A stretch of 64,000 bases of DNA, taken from NCBI GenBank assembly GCA_937982065.1, contig CALJMO010000022.1, forward strand, positions 1 through 64,000, written 5' to 3'. A model generated the notes under the pieces. That model worked only from the letters and a program-made list of their open reading frames with translations, was not told where the DNA came from and ran no database searches. Both the position numbers and the translations under genes were made by a program. Positions 50,566 to 58,493 of this stretch are shown here, piece after piece (the stretch's first letter is position 1; each line of letters opens with the position of its first letter). Origin of the DNA: an uncultured Collinsella sp. (lineage in GTDB: Bacteria; Actinomycetota; Coriobacteriia; Coriobacteriales; Coriobacteriaceae).

Positions 50566-51358
50566 AGCTCAGCAGCATGCGGTCGTTGGCGAGCTCGCCG
50601 CCCGAGACCTCCTCGAACTTCTGCAGCAGGTCGGCTACGGTGAGCGACTTCTTCTCATCGCCCGCCACGTCGTAGATCACGTGGCCTTCGTGCATCATGA
50701 TCAGACGGTTGCCCAGACGGATGGCGTCATTCATGTTATGCGTGACCATGAGCGTGGTCAGGTGGTTCTCGTCGACGATCTCCTCGGTCAGGTTAAGCAC
50801 CTTAGAGGCCGTCTTGGGGTCGAGGGCCGCGGTGTGCTCGTCGAGCAGCAGCAGGCGCGGCCTGGTGAGCGTGGCCATCAGCAGGGTGAGTGCCTGGCGC
50901 TGGCCACCCGAGAGCAGGCCGACCTTGGCGTTGAGACGCGTGTCCAGACCAAGGTCCAGGCGCTTGAGCAGCTCGACGTACTCATCTTTCTCGGCCTTGG
51001 TGACGCCCCACGAAAGGCCGCGACGCTGGCCGCGACGCTTGGCGAGGGCCAAGTTCTCGGCAATCTGCATGTCGGCAGCGGTACCGCGCATGGGGTCCTG
51101 AAACACGCGGCCCAGGTACTTGGCGCGCTGCGACTCGCTCAGGCGCGAGATGTCGGTGCCGTCGAGCTCAATAACGCCCGAATCGAGCGGGTACACGCCG
51201 GCGATCATGTTGAGCAGCGTGGACTTGCCGGCGCCGTTGCCGCCGATCACGGTTACAAAGTCGCCGTCATTCAGGGTGAGGTCGACGCCGGTGAGCGCGC
51301 GCTTCTCGGTGACGGTGCCCTTGTTAAAGGTCTTCTTGACGTGCGAGAGCTTAAGCAT
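50564..51358 (-). CDS. ABC transporter ATP-binding protein (TrpZ-type)
   Basis: This 264-residue ATPase drives the importer encoded by the two genes upstream. Walker A GGNGAGKST, signature LLSGGQRQAL, Walker B LLLLDEHTA and the switch His in MVTHNM are present. The signature has GGQRQ and the Asp after Walker B is replaced by DEHTA, as in this subfamily. The ATG at 51358 overlaps the permease stop by eight bases, with GGGGGATGAGG as ribosome site. Confidence 0.9.
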   Translation of the reverse strand: MLKLSHVKKTFNKGTVTEKRALTGVDLTLNDGDFVTVIGGNGAGKSTLLNMIAGVYPLDSGVIELDGTDISRLSESQRAKYLGRVFQDPMRGTAADMQIAENLALAKRRGQRRGLSWGVTKAEKDEYVELLKRLDLGLDTRLNAKVGLLSGGQRQALTLLMATLTRPRLLLLDEHTAALDPKTASKVLNLTEEIVDENHLTTLMVTHNMNDAIRLGNRLIMMHEGHVIYDVAGDEKKSLTVADLLQKFEEVSGGELANDRMLLS

Positions 51359-52274
51359 CTGCCTCATCCCCCTTCGTGTAGGAGCTGCGGAGCTTATAGC
51401 GCTCCCAAACCACGGGCACGCACAGGGCCACAGCGACAATCACGGCGGAGAGCAGCTTCATGTCGTTGGCGTCCATGCCCAACTGCAGCACGATGGCGCG
51501 GATAAGGAAGTACACCACGGAGCCAAAGACGGCGGAGGCAAGACGGACGCTAAACTGCGTGAGGCCGCCGGGCAGCAGACGGCCGAGCACCTCGCCGATA
51601 ACAATGGCGGCAAGACCGATAACGATGGCACCGGTGCCCATACCAATGTCGGCATACTTTTGGCTCTGGCAGATGAGCGCGCCCGAAAGGCCGATGAGGG
51701 CGTTGGAGAGCACGAGGGCGATCATCTTGGTGGAGTTGGTGTTGACGCCCAGAGCGCGGATCATGTACTCGTTGTTGCCGGTGGCTCGCAGCGCCGAGCC
51801 GATCTCGGTGCCAAAGAACCAATACAGGATGGCAACGATAGCCACGGCGAGCAGGATGCCCAAGATGATGGCAACGGTGGACTGCGGCAGACCGGTCATA
51901 TTGCTGACGGCGGAGAACACGGTGCCCTTGGCAAGAATGGGCGTATTGGACTTGCCCATGATGCGCAGGTTGATGGACCACAGGCTGATCTGGGTGAGGA
52001 TTCCGGCGAGGATCGCAGGAATCTCAAAGACGGTGGTCAAAATGCCCGTGACGGCGCCCGCGATGGCGCCGGCGCACATACCGGCCAGCACGGCGAGCAG
52101 CGGGTCGACGTTGTTATTGACGATGAGCACAGCGCAGACGCAGCCGCCGAGGGCAAAGCTGCCGTCGCAGGTCATATCGGGAATGTCGAGCAGGCGGAAC
52201 GTGATAAACACGCCAAGCACCATAATGCCCCAGAGGACGCCCTGCGAAACGGCGCCCTGCAATGCAATGAGCAT
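51351..52274 (-). CDS. ABC transporter permease (TrpY-type, branched-chain permease fold)
   Basis: This 307-residue protein has eight to nine membrane helices. It matches the LivH-like permeases that pair with DUF534-type binding proteins: LLDIPDMTCDGSFALGG near the N-terminus and LRATGNNEYMIRALGVNT in a cytoplasmic loop. AGGAGGT precedes the ATG. Known relatives import tryptophan, tyrosine or related aromatic compounds. Confidence 0.88.
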   Translation of the reverse strand: MLIALQGAVSQGVLWGIMVLGVFITFRLLDIPDMTCDGSFALGGCVCAVLIVNNNVDPLLAVLAGMCAGAIAGAVTGILTTVFEIPAILAGILTQISLWSINLRIMGKSNTPILAKGTVFSAVSNMTGLPQSTVAIILGILLAVAIVAILYWFFGTEIGSALRATGNNEYMIRALGVNTNSTKMIALVLSNALIGLSGALICQSQKYADIGMGTGAIVIGLAAIVIGEVLGRLLPGGLTQFSVRLASAVFGSVVYFLIRAIVLQLGMDANDMKLLSAVIVAVALCVPVVWERYKLRSSYTKGDEADA

Positions 52275-52377
52275 GCTTCATACCTCCTAGGATAGGGTGG
52301 ACACGTGATTCACCATAATAGCGGTAACAATGCATAGAAGAGCTGCGGACAGACGTTTTGTTTTACCTGAAACAAGC

Positions 52378-52412
52378 AGGGCGGACGCCGGTCTACAGCG
52401 CCCGCCCCTGTG
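52378..52412 (-). terminator. Hairpin between binding-protein and permease genes
   Basis: CAGGGGCGGGCG pairs with CGTCCGCCCTG on the minus strand with no clear T run. It may lower read-through so that more binding protein than permease is made. Confidence 0.5.
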
Positions 52413-52477
52413 GCTCAGATATTGAATAACGCGGCTAAAGCGCGAGCACGGGCTCTAGACGCATGCCGCGTATGGCA

Positions 52478-53458
52478 TTACGCGTCCAGAGCGGAAAGGT
52501 CGATGCCCAGGGCCTCGGCCATTTCGTCGTTCTTGACGACGACCAGGTCCTTGCTCGAGAGGTGCTTGATCGGCATGTCTTCGGGCTTGGCCTCGCCCTT
52601 CAGGATCTTAACGGCCATCTCGCCCGCGGCGTAGCCCAGGTCCTCGTAATTGATGGAGAGGGTGAACAGGCCGCCGGCCATGCACATACCCTCCTCGCCA
52701 GTCACGAAGGGAAGCTTGTTTTCCTTGCAGATCTGGCCGACCTGCGAGGCACCCGCGGCGATGGTGTTGTCGGTGGGGGAGTACAGTGCGTCGACCTTGC
52801 CCACGGCAGACTCGACGACGGACTGAATCTCGTTGGAGCTCGAGACGGTGAAGTCAGTGTACTCGAGGCCAAGCTTGTCGAGCTCCTTCTTGGCGGCCTT
52901 GATTTGGACGTCGGAGTTGGACTCGGCGGTGCAGTAGAGCAGGCCGACCTTCTTTACGTCGGGCAGGACCTTCTGCATCATCTCGAGCTGCTCGGCGACC
53001 GGGGTGAGGTCGGAAGCGCCCGTGACGTTGGTGCCGGGCTTGTCGTTGTCCTGGACCAGGCCGGAGGCGGCGTAGTCGGTGATGGCGCAGCCCACGATGG
53101 GGATATCGGCCGTGGCGCCGGCGGCAGCCTGCGCGGCGGGCGTGGCGATGGCATAAATCAGGTTGACGTTGTCGCCCACAAACTTGTCGGCAATGGACTT
53201 ACACGTGGACTGGTCGTTCTGGGCGTTCTTCTGGTCGATCTTGACCTTAAGGCCGCTCTTCTTGATGGCCTTGACGAAGCCGTCGTTGGCGGCATCGAGC
53301 GCGGAGTGCTCGGTGAGCTGCAGAACGCCGATGGTGTAGTCGGAACCGGCGGCAGCGGAGCCGGAACCAGAGCTGCCGCCGCATCCGGCGAGCGGGGCGA
53401 GCGCGAGCAGGCCGGCGGAGACCAGAAGGCTCCTGCGGCTGATGGTGATGTCCTTCAT
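52478..53458 (-). CDS. ABC transporter substrate-binding lipoprotein (TrpX/DUF534 family)
   Basis: This 326-residue lipoprotein captures the substrate outside the membrane. The signal reads SRRSLLVSAGLLALAPLAGC: a twin-arginine-like start followed by a lipobox with Cys26. A Gly/Ser linker follows, then two Rossmann-like lobes (IGVLQLTEHSALDAANDGF, VGLLYCTAESNS). The start is the ATG at 53458, preceded by GGGGGTAATGAT. It is the first gene of the binding protein-permease-ATPase operon. The substrate is not readable; relatives bind aromatic amino acids. Confidence 0.9.
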   Translation of the reverse strand: MKDITISRRSLLVSAGLLALAPLAGCGGSSGSGSAAAGSDYTIGVLQLTEHSALDAANDGFVKAIKKSGLKVKIDQKNAQNDQSTCKSIADKFVGDNVNLIYAIATPAAQAAAGATADIPIVGCAITDYAASGLVQDNDKPGTNVTGASDLTPVAEQLEMMQKVLPDVKKVGLLYCTAESNSDVQIKAAKKELDKLGLEYTDFTVSSSNEIQSVVESAVGKVDALYSPTDNTIAAGASQVGQICKENKLPFVTGEEGMCMAGGLFTLSINYEDLGYAAGEMAVKILKGEAKPEDMPIKHLSSKDLVVVKNDEMAEALGIDLSALDA

Positions 53459-53618
53459 ATCATTACCCCCAGTATAAAAATGGCTGGAAACACTGCACTG
53501 GGACAAAGTGCAAGTGGGACTATAGTAGCGCTGATGTCCATTTTTACAACAGCCTGGCGGGTTTTTTAATACAGAATCGGATGGGCGGTACGGGTAGTCG
53601 AATGGGCGGCGGAGGGTC

Positions 53619-54404
53619 TTATGCGGCGGAGGAGGCGTCGTCCTCGTCCAGGGCGGCGAAGAGCTTCTTGCCGTCGAGCAGGCGCGTGCTGACGTTTCTC
53701 ATACGGGCGATCTCGACGGTGCGCAGCGTATCGTCGGTGCCTCGGGCGTCGTAGACCGTTCCCAGCAGATACGAGATGCCATCGCGCTGCCTGATGGCAA
53801 AGGGACGGAGTGTCATCCGTGCTGCTTCGGTTTCGCCGCGTGTCGTGACGCTCGAAATATCAAAACTCACCGTGGTTCCGTGGTCGATGGCCTGCTCGAC
53901 GAGCTCGCACGTGTCGATGCGCTTGATGGGCGTGCGTGTTGCCTTGGTAGCCTTGCTGCCTGCGCTTGGAGCGGGTTCGGGTGTATCGAGGTAGCCGCGA
54001 ACGTCGGCGCTCGCCATGGCAACTAAGTGCTGCGCCATGCTCTTGCGGATAGCGATAGGCGTGGAGCGGTTGCGCATGACCATACCGTGGAGCCGGATGA
54101 TCTCTTCATCGGTGAGCGGGCGGGTAAGAAGTTTGTAGCCCACGCCGCGTTTGTATTCAATTTCGTATCCGGCATGGCGAAGCGCGGAGATGGCGGTGTA
54201 GATGCTGCGCCGCGCCGCCGAGATGGGCATGCGGGCGGGGTCGTCGGGATGGGCGAGGCGCCGGATCAGCTCATCGGAAAGCATGGCCTTGTCTTCGCCG
54301 GTGTTTTCGCTCAAGAGCTGCAGGATACGAACGGCGCGATAGGCTGCCATCGAGGCGGCGCCCCTCGTCGTGGTGTCGTAGGTTTCAACAGCGGCTTCGG
54401 TCAT
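53619..54404 (-). CDS. WYL-domain transcriptional regulator
   Basis: This 261-residue protein has an N-terminal winged helix (RAVRILQLLSENTGEDKAML; SIYTAISALRHAGYEIEYKR) and a C-terminal WYL-type ligand domain (TLRPFAIRQRDGISYLLGTV and the following arginines). WYL proteins respond to nucleic acid or second-messenger ligands. ATG 54404 lies 10 bases behind AAAGGA; a GTG at 54413 is too close to it. It is upstream of the ABC operon on the same strand, but a link is not shown. Confidence 0.82.
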   Translation of the reverse strand: MTEAAVETYDTTTRGAASMAAYRAVRILQLLSENTGEDKAMLSDELIRRLAHPDDPARMPISAARRSIYTAISALRHAGYEIEYKRGVGYKLLTRPLTDEEIIRLHGMVMRNRSTPIAIRKSMAQHLVAMASADVRGYLDTPEPAPSAGSKATKATRTPIKRIDTCELVEQAIDHGTTVSFDISSVTTRGETEAARMTLRPFAIRQRDGISYLLGTVYDARGTDDTLRTVEIARMRNVSTRLLDGKKLFAALDEDDASSAA

Positions 54405-54580
54405 GGTGCCCACGTCCTTTCCGTTTTGGGTGGCGACGGTATGGAGCCTAGGACGCGGGGCTTTCCCAGGGGCGCAGGGCGCTCTGGGCGGTCGGTAGTC
54501 GTCGGCAAACGGCGGGTCGAGTTTTCAACAGCCCTGCTCAACTGACCAAAAACTTGCCAAAAGCTTGACGGATGCTGTTG
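54405..54580. other. Intergenic DNA upstream of the WYL gene
   Basis: No gene seen. This stretch should hold the WYL promoter. CAACAG-containing sequence occurs twice (near 54527 and, inverted, near 54575), but it is too short to call an operator. Confidence 0.4.
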
Positions 54581-54617
54581 AAAAAAGCGTCTCTCGACCG
54601 ATGTCGAGAGACGCTTG
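54581..54617 (-). terminator. Terminator of asnS
   Basis: AAGCGTCTCTCGA/TCGAGAGACGCTT stem read on the minus strand and followed by TTTTTT. Confidence 0.9.
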
Positions 54618-54662
54618 TGCGATGAGCGTTGGCGTGTGGCGACGCGAGCTAGCGTTCGACGA

Positions 54663-56066
54663 TTAGAAGTCGGCGTTGCCCACGGTGCGCGGGTGCGGCA
54701 GGACGTCGCGGATGTTGCCCACGCCGGTCAGATACATGACCAAGCGCTCGAAGCCCAGACCGTAGCCGGCGTGCTTGCAGGAACCGTAGCGGCGCAGGTC
54801 AAGGTAGTACTTGTACTGCTCGGGATTCATACCCAGGTCCTTGATGCGGGCCTCGAGCAGATCCAGGCGCTCCTCGCGCTGGGAGCCACCGATGATCTCG
54901 CCGATGCCCGGCACCAGGCAGTCGGCGGCGGCGACGGTCTTGCCGTCCTCGTTCATGCGCATGTAGAACGCCTTGATCTCGGCCGGGTAGTCGGTCACGA
55001 AGGTCGGGCGCTTAAAGTGCTCCTCGGTCAGGAAACGCTCGTGCTCGGTTTGCAGGTCGATGCCCCAGCTCACGGGATAGTCAAACTTGTGACCGGCGGC
55101 GACGGCCTGCTCCAGGATCTCGACGGCCTCGGTGTAGGTAACGCGGGCAAAGTCGGAGTTGGCGACATGGTCCAGGCGCTCGAGCAGACCCTTGTCCACA
55201 AACTTGTTGAGCATATTGAGCTCGTCGGGGCAGGTTGCCATGACGTCCTTAAGGACGTACTTGAGCATGGCCTCGGCGTTATCCATGTAGTCGTTAAGGT
55301 CGGCAAAGGCCATCTCGGGCTCGATCATCCAAAACTCGGCGGCGTGGCGCGTGGTGTTGGAGTTCTCGGCACGGAAGGTGGGGCCAAAGGTGTACACGTC
55401 GCCAAAGGCCATGGCAAAGTTCTCGGCATTGAGCTGGCCGGACACGGTGAGGCTTGCATGCTTGCCAAAGAAGTCCTGGCTCCAGTCGACCTCGCCGGAC
55501 TCGGTGAGGGGCGGATTTTTGGGGTCGAGCGTGGTCACGCGGAACATCTCGCCGGCGCCCTCGCAGTCACTCGTGGTGATGATGGGGGTGTTGACGTAGA
55601 CAAAGCCCTGCTCCTGGAAGAAGCGGTGGATGGCGGCAGCCGCGACAGAGCGGATGCGGAACACGGCGCGGAACAGGTTGGTGCGCGGACGCAGGTGCTG
55701 CTGGGTGCGCAGGAACTCGACGGTTGCGCGCTTCTTCTGCAGCGGGTAATCCGGGGCGCTCGTGCCCTCGACCTCGATGGAGGTGGCAGAAAGCTCGAAA
55801 GGCTGGGGCGCATCGGGGGTCAGCTTGACGGTGCCGGTGCAAATGAGTGCGGCCGAGACGTTTTGATGGGCGATCTCGTCGTAGTTGTCGAGTGCCTCGC
55901 GGTTCATGACGACCTGCAGGTCGCGGAAGCAGCTGCCGTCGTTGAGCGTAACAAAGCCAAAGTTCTTCATGTCGCGGACGGACTTGACCCAGCCGGCGAC
56001 GGTGACGGTCTGGCCGCCGAGCGACTCGGCATCGGCATAGAGCTGCGCGATTTTGGTGCGGTTCAC
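54663..56066 (-). CDS. asnS: Asparaginyl-tRNA synthetase
   Basis: This 467-residue class IIb enzyme charges tRNA-Asn. The OB-fold anticodon domain is at the start (VTVAGWVKSVRDMKNFGFV). The catalytic core has FRAENSNTTRHAAEFWMIEPE (given in part: AENSNTTRHAAEFWMIEPE) and GLGFERLVMYLTG. The start is the GTG at 56066, four bases behind GGGAGG; this gives the usual 466-residue length, whereas upstream ATGs would add residues the family lacks. Together with AsnB the cell makes and charges free asparagine. Confidence 0.93.
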   Translation of the reverse strand: MNRTKIAQLYADAESLGGQTVTVAGWVKSVRDMKNFGFVTLNDGSCFRDLQVVMNREALDNYDEIAHQNVSAALICTGTVKLTPDAPQPFELSATSIEVEGTSAPDYPLQKKRATVEFLRTQQHLRPRTNLFRAVFRIRSVAAAAIHRFFQEQGFVYVNTPIITTSDCEGAGEMFRVTTLDPKNPPLTESGEVDWSQDFFGKHASLTVSGQLNAENFAMAFGDVYTFGPTFRAENSNTTRHAAEFWMIEPEMAFADLNDYMDNAEAMLKYVLKDVMATCPDELNMLNKFVDKGLLERLDHVANSDFARVTYTEAVEILEQAVAAGHKFDYPVSWGIDLQTEHERFLTEEHFKRPTFVTDYPAEIKAFYMRMNEDGKTVAAADCLVPGIGEIIGGSQREERLDLLEARIKDLGMNPEQYKYYLDLRRYGSCKHAGYGLGFERLVMYLTGVGNIRDVLPHPRTVGNADF

Positions 56067-56176
56067 GTATCCTCCCATAACGGTTGAATGATAGTTATCC
56101 ATACAGTTCGATATTTTAGCAGCTCGGCTCATTTGGGCTATACAGATAAGGCATTGGCGGGATGGTTTTTCAAACG

Positions 56177-56210
56177 AAAAGCGCCCGCGGCCTAATGGTC
56201 GTGGGCGCTT
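56177..56210 (-). terminator. Terminator of the EIIA gene
   Basis: AAGCGCCCACGACC pairs with GGCCGCGGGCGCTT on the minus strand, followed by TTCGTTTG. Confidence 0.75.
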
Positions 56211-56247
56211 GACGAGGTGCCTTTTGGCTGTGTGGCGCGGGGCCTGG

Positions 56248-56811
56248 CTACTTGGTCTTGGCAACCAGCAGCGGGTCGCCAAGCTTGACGAGCGGGTTGC
56301 CGCCGATAAGCGTTCCAGACTCGCCGACATGGTCGATGCTCTTAAGACGATCGAGCTCGGAGACGATGACGGTCACGATGTCCTCGTGACCAGCGGCCTT
56401 AATGGCCTCGCGGTCGAAGCTGATGAGCGGCTGGCCTGCCTTGACCACATCGCCCATCTCGACAAAGCGGGCAAAACCCTTGCCGTTCATTTCCACGGTG
56501 CCCAGGCCAACATGGATGAACACGCGCAGGCCGTCCTCGGTAATCATGCCGATGGAGTGGTTGGTGACAGTGGTGGCACCGATGCGGCCGTTGGCGGGCG
56601 CATAGATGGTGCCGGTAATGGGCTCGATGCCATAGCCCTGGCCAAGCATGCCCGAGGCGATCGTCTCGTCGGGAACCTCGTTCAGGTTGACGAGCACGCC
56701 GTTGACGGGGGCATAGATGACGCCTTCGCGGGTAGCGAAGCTTGCTGCGGGCGGAACGGACGCCTCGCCGGTCGAGGTGAAGGTGGACTTAAGCGAATCG
56801 AGCAGACCCAT
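56248..56811 (-). CDS. PTS glucose-type EIIA (Crr-like)
   Basis: This 187-residue soluble phosphocarrier receives phosphate from HPr and passes it to EIIB. The phosphorylated His100 is in GLRVFIHVGLGTVEMNGKGF. IYAPVNG and HSIGM, with a second active-site His, are present. A 30-residue head precedes the domain. TTGGAGG lies before the ATG at 56811. No EIIB or EIIC gene is adjacent. It may serve the EIIA-less permease at 35.9 kb and others. Confidence 0.92.
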   Translation of the reverse strand: MGLLDSLKSTFTSTGEASVPPAASFATREGVIYAPVNGVLVNLNEVPDETIASGMLGQGYGIEPITGTIYAPANGRIGATTVTNHSIGMITEDGLRVFIHVGLGTVEMNGKGFARFVEMGDVVKAGQPLISFDREAIKAAGHEDIVTVIVSELDRLKSIDHVGESGTLIGGNPLVKLGDPLLVAKTK

Positions 56812-57053
56812 AGTTGCCTCCAACTTAAATAGGCGCATATCGCGCGTTTGGTTTGCCGGAAACGTTTCATATGTGTTTCGCGGCTTGGTCAAGCCCCTAT
56901 TCTACGCTGCTCAAAGATACCTCTGAGCTGGGATTATGTGATATATCAGTTGAAGGGAAACTTATTGCCGGAGTGTTTCTGCGCCACGGGTTCAAGTGGG
57001 GTACGCTTGAAGGCAAAAAACAAGGGCGCTTAATTTGCGCGAAGGGAGCACAT
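56812..57053. other. Divergent intergenic region EIIA / hydrolase
   Basis: No gene seen. Both promoters must lie here; TATATCAG around 56941 is a weak -10 candidate for the hydrolase. I see no operator palindrome. Confidence 0.4.
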
Positions 57054-57953
57054 ATGATTGTCGAGAACCATGCGCTGTGGGGCGAGGAGCCGACCGAGGA
57101 ATATCCGGCGACCTTTACGTATTTGGGTGCCGAGCCGCTGCCCGATAAACCGAATGGCCGCCGCCCTGCCGTGATTATCTGCGGCGGAGGTGCGTTTACG
57201 CATATCGCTCCGCATGAGCAGGATCCCGTGGCGTTTGCGTTTTTGGATCACGGCTACCAGGCCTTTGTGCTCAACTATGTCACGAGTTCTACGGGTGACG
57301 TGAGCTTTCCGCACCCCCAGGCAGATCTTGCCAAGATGGTCGCCACGGTGCGCGCCAACGCTGACGAGTGGCATGTCGATCCCAAGCGCGTGTGCGTCGT
57401 GGGCTTTTCTGCTGGCGGCATGATTTGCGCTTCGCTGGCAACACAGTGGAAGACCGGCCCCTTCGCGGCACTTGCCGGGGCGCGTCCGGACGACATTCGT
57501 CCCGATGCCGTGGTGCTGGGCTATCCATTGCTCGACTTTGCCTATGTGCGCGACATGCAGACGCGCGATCCGCGCATTGACTTGCGCGTGCCCAAGACGG
57601 GCGGCAAGACGGGACGCGATTTGCTCAACGACTACCTGTCGATGGTGACGGGCGGCGAGGCAACTGACGAGCATCTGGCCGACATCTGCCCCACCACGCA
57701 TGTTTCGCGCCAGATGCCACCGACCTTTGTGTGGGGCGTGTCCGACGACAAGACGGCGCCGATCGCGCAGGTCTACCCGTTTGCGCAGCGCATGGCCGAG
57801 GAGGGCGTTGCATGCGAGATGCACGTCTTCGACCAGGGTGGTCACGGCCTTTCGCTCGGCAACGCCAACACCGCGGTCGACAACGAGGACAAGCAGGTGG
57901 CGGTCCGTCCCTGGATTCGCCTAGCCTTCCGCTTCCTGGAGCGCCATCTGTAA
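57054..57953 (+). CDS. Alpha/beta-hydrolase (acetyl-esterase-like)
   Basis: This 299-residue cytoplasmic hydrolase has the oxyanion-loop CGGGAFTH (residues 43-50) and the nucleophile Ser119 in GFSAGG. A late aspartate near VWGVSDDKTAP and a His in FDQGGHGLSLG complete the triad. These features place it with the lipase/esterase group that deacetylates sugars or xylo-oligosaccharides. GAAGGGAGCACAT precedes the ATG. A longer frame from 56853 is unlikely. Substrate unknown. Confidence 0.85.
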   Translation: MIVENHALWGEEPTEEYPATFTYLGAEPLPDKPNGRRPAVIICGGGAFTHIAPHEQDPVAFAFLDHGYQAFVLNYVTSSTGDVSFPHPQADLAKMVATVRANADEWHVDPKRVCVVGFSAGGMICASLATQWKTGPFAALAGARPDDIRPDAVVLGYPLLDFAYVRDMQTRDPRIDLRVPKTGGKTGRDLLNDYLSMVTGGEATDEHLADICPTTHVSRQMPPTFVWGVSDDKTAPIAQVYPFAQRMAEEGVACEMHVFDQGGHGLSLGNANTAVDNEDKQVAVRPWIRLAFRFLERHL

Positions 57954-57986
57954 GAGTAAGAGGGCCAGCCCCATCCCGTCCCTCAT

Positions 57987-58053
57987 AACTTGCGGTGAAA
58001 TAGTTCCAATTAAAGTCACGGGGCTTTAAACAGGAACTATTCCACCGCAACTT
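57987..58053. repeat. CCGCAACTT-family palindrome (copy A2)
   Basis: ACTTGCGGTGAAATAGTTCC is opposed by GGAACTATTCCACCGCAACT. It begins 34 bases after the hydrolase stop. Confidence 0.8.
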
Positions 58054-58145
58054 CGTTTTGATCTGTTGGAGACGGAGGAAAATGGATCATTTTGTCGAGG
58101 GAGCGGGCGGCTGTTTCTGCTCCCGCGGGAAACCACGTCCCGTTT

Positions 58146-58332
58146 GGGAAATCGTGACCCGTTTTGGGCGCAGATTCCGGGTCGCAGTTTCCCCGAGGGG
58201 CTCGATCGGGAAATCGCATCCCAGTCTGAGCGCCGATTCCGGGCTGCAGTTTCCGCTAGATGCCTCAACCGGAAAGCCCGTCCCGTTTAGGTGTTCCGGA
58301 GTGGGATTCGGTTTCCGCAACAGGCCCGTCTG
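58146..58332. repeat. Degenerate tandem repeat, ~62-bp period
   Basis: GGGAAATCG starts at 58146 and 58208, and a related GGAAAGCCC at 58271. Each unit carries GATTCCGGG (or a variant) and CAGTTTCC near its end. Copies 1 and 2 are well matched and copy 3 is eroded. With copy A2 this fills the 540-base gap before feoAB; no gene is seen in it. Confidence 0.65.
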
Positions 58333-58373
58333 GGAAGCAATGGCCCAGAATTCCCCTTGCACCGATCTGTCGA

Positions 58374-58403
58374 TTGAACGTCATTGTGTGTTCACGCTAT
58401 CAT
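58374..58403 (+). promoter_or_regulatory. Promoter of feoAB
   Basis: TTGAAC and TATCAT are 18 bases apart, with metal-box-like sites just downstream. Confidence 0.65.
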
Positions 58404-58417
58404 GTAAGTTTAAAATT

Positions 58418-58451
58418 GGTTAGCCATGGCAAACGGTTAGCCATGGTGAAC
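58418..58451. promoter_or_regulatory. Tandem 16-bp palindromic boxes, probable metal-regulator operator
   Basis: GTTAGCCATGGCAAAC (58419-58434) and GTTAGCCATGGTGAAC (58436-58451) are near-palindromes centred on CCATGG and spaced 17 bp. They cover the region just after the promoter. The GTTAG half resembles DtxR/IdeR-type boxes (TTAGGTTAG). I infer iron- or manganese-dependent repression. Confidence 0.65.
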
Positions 58452-58493
58452 ATAAATACAACGCCCTGCGGGCGCCGGGGGAGGAACACGGAC

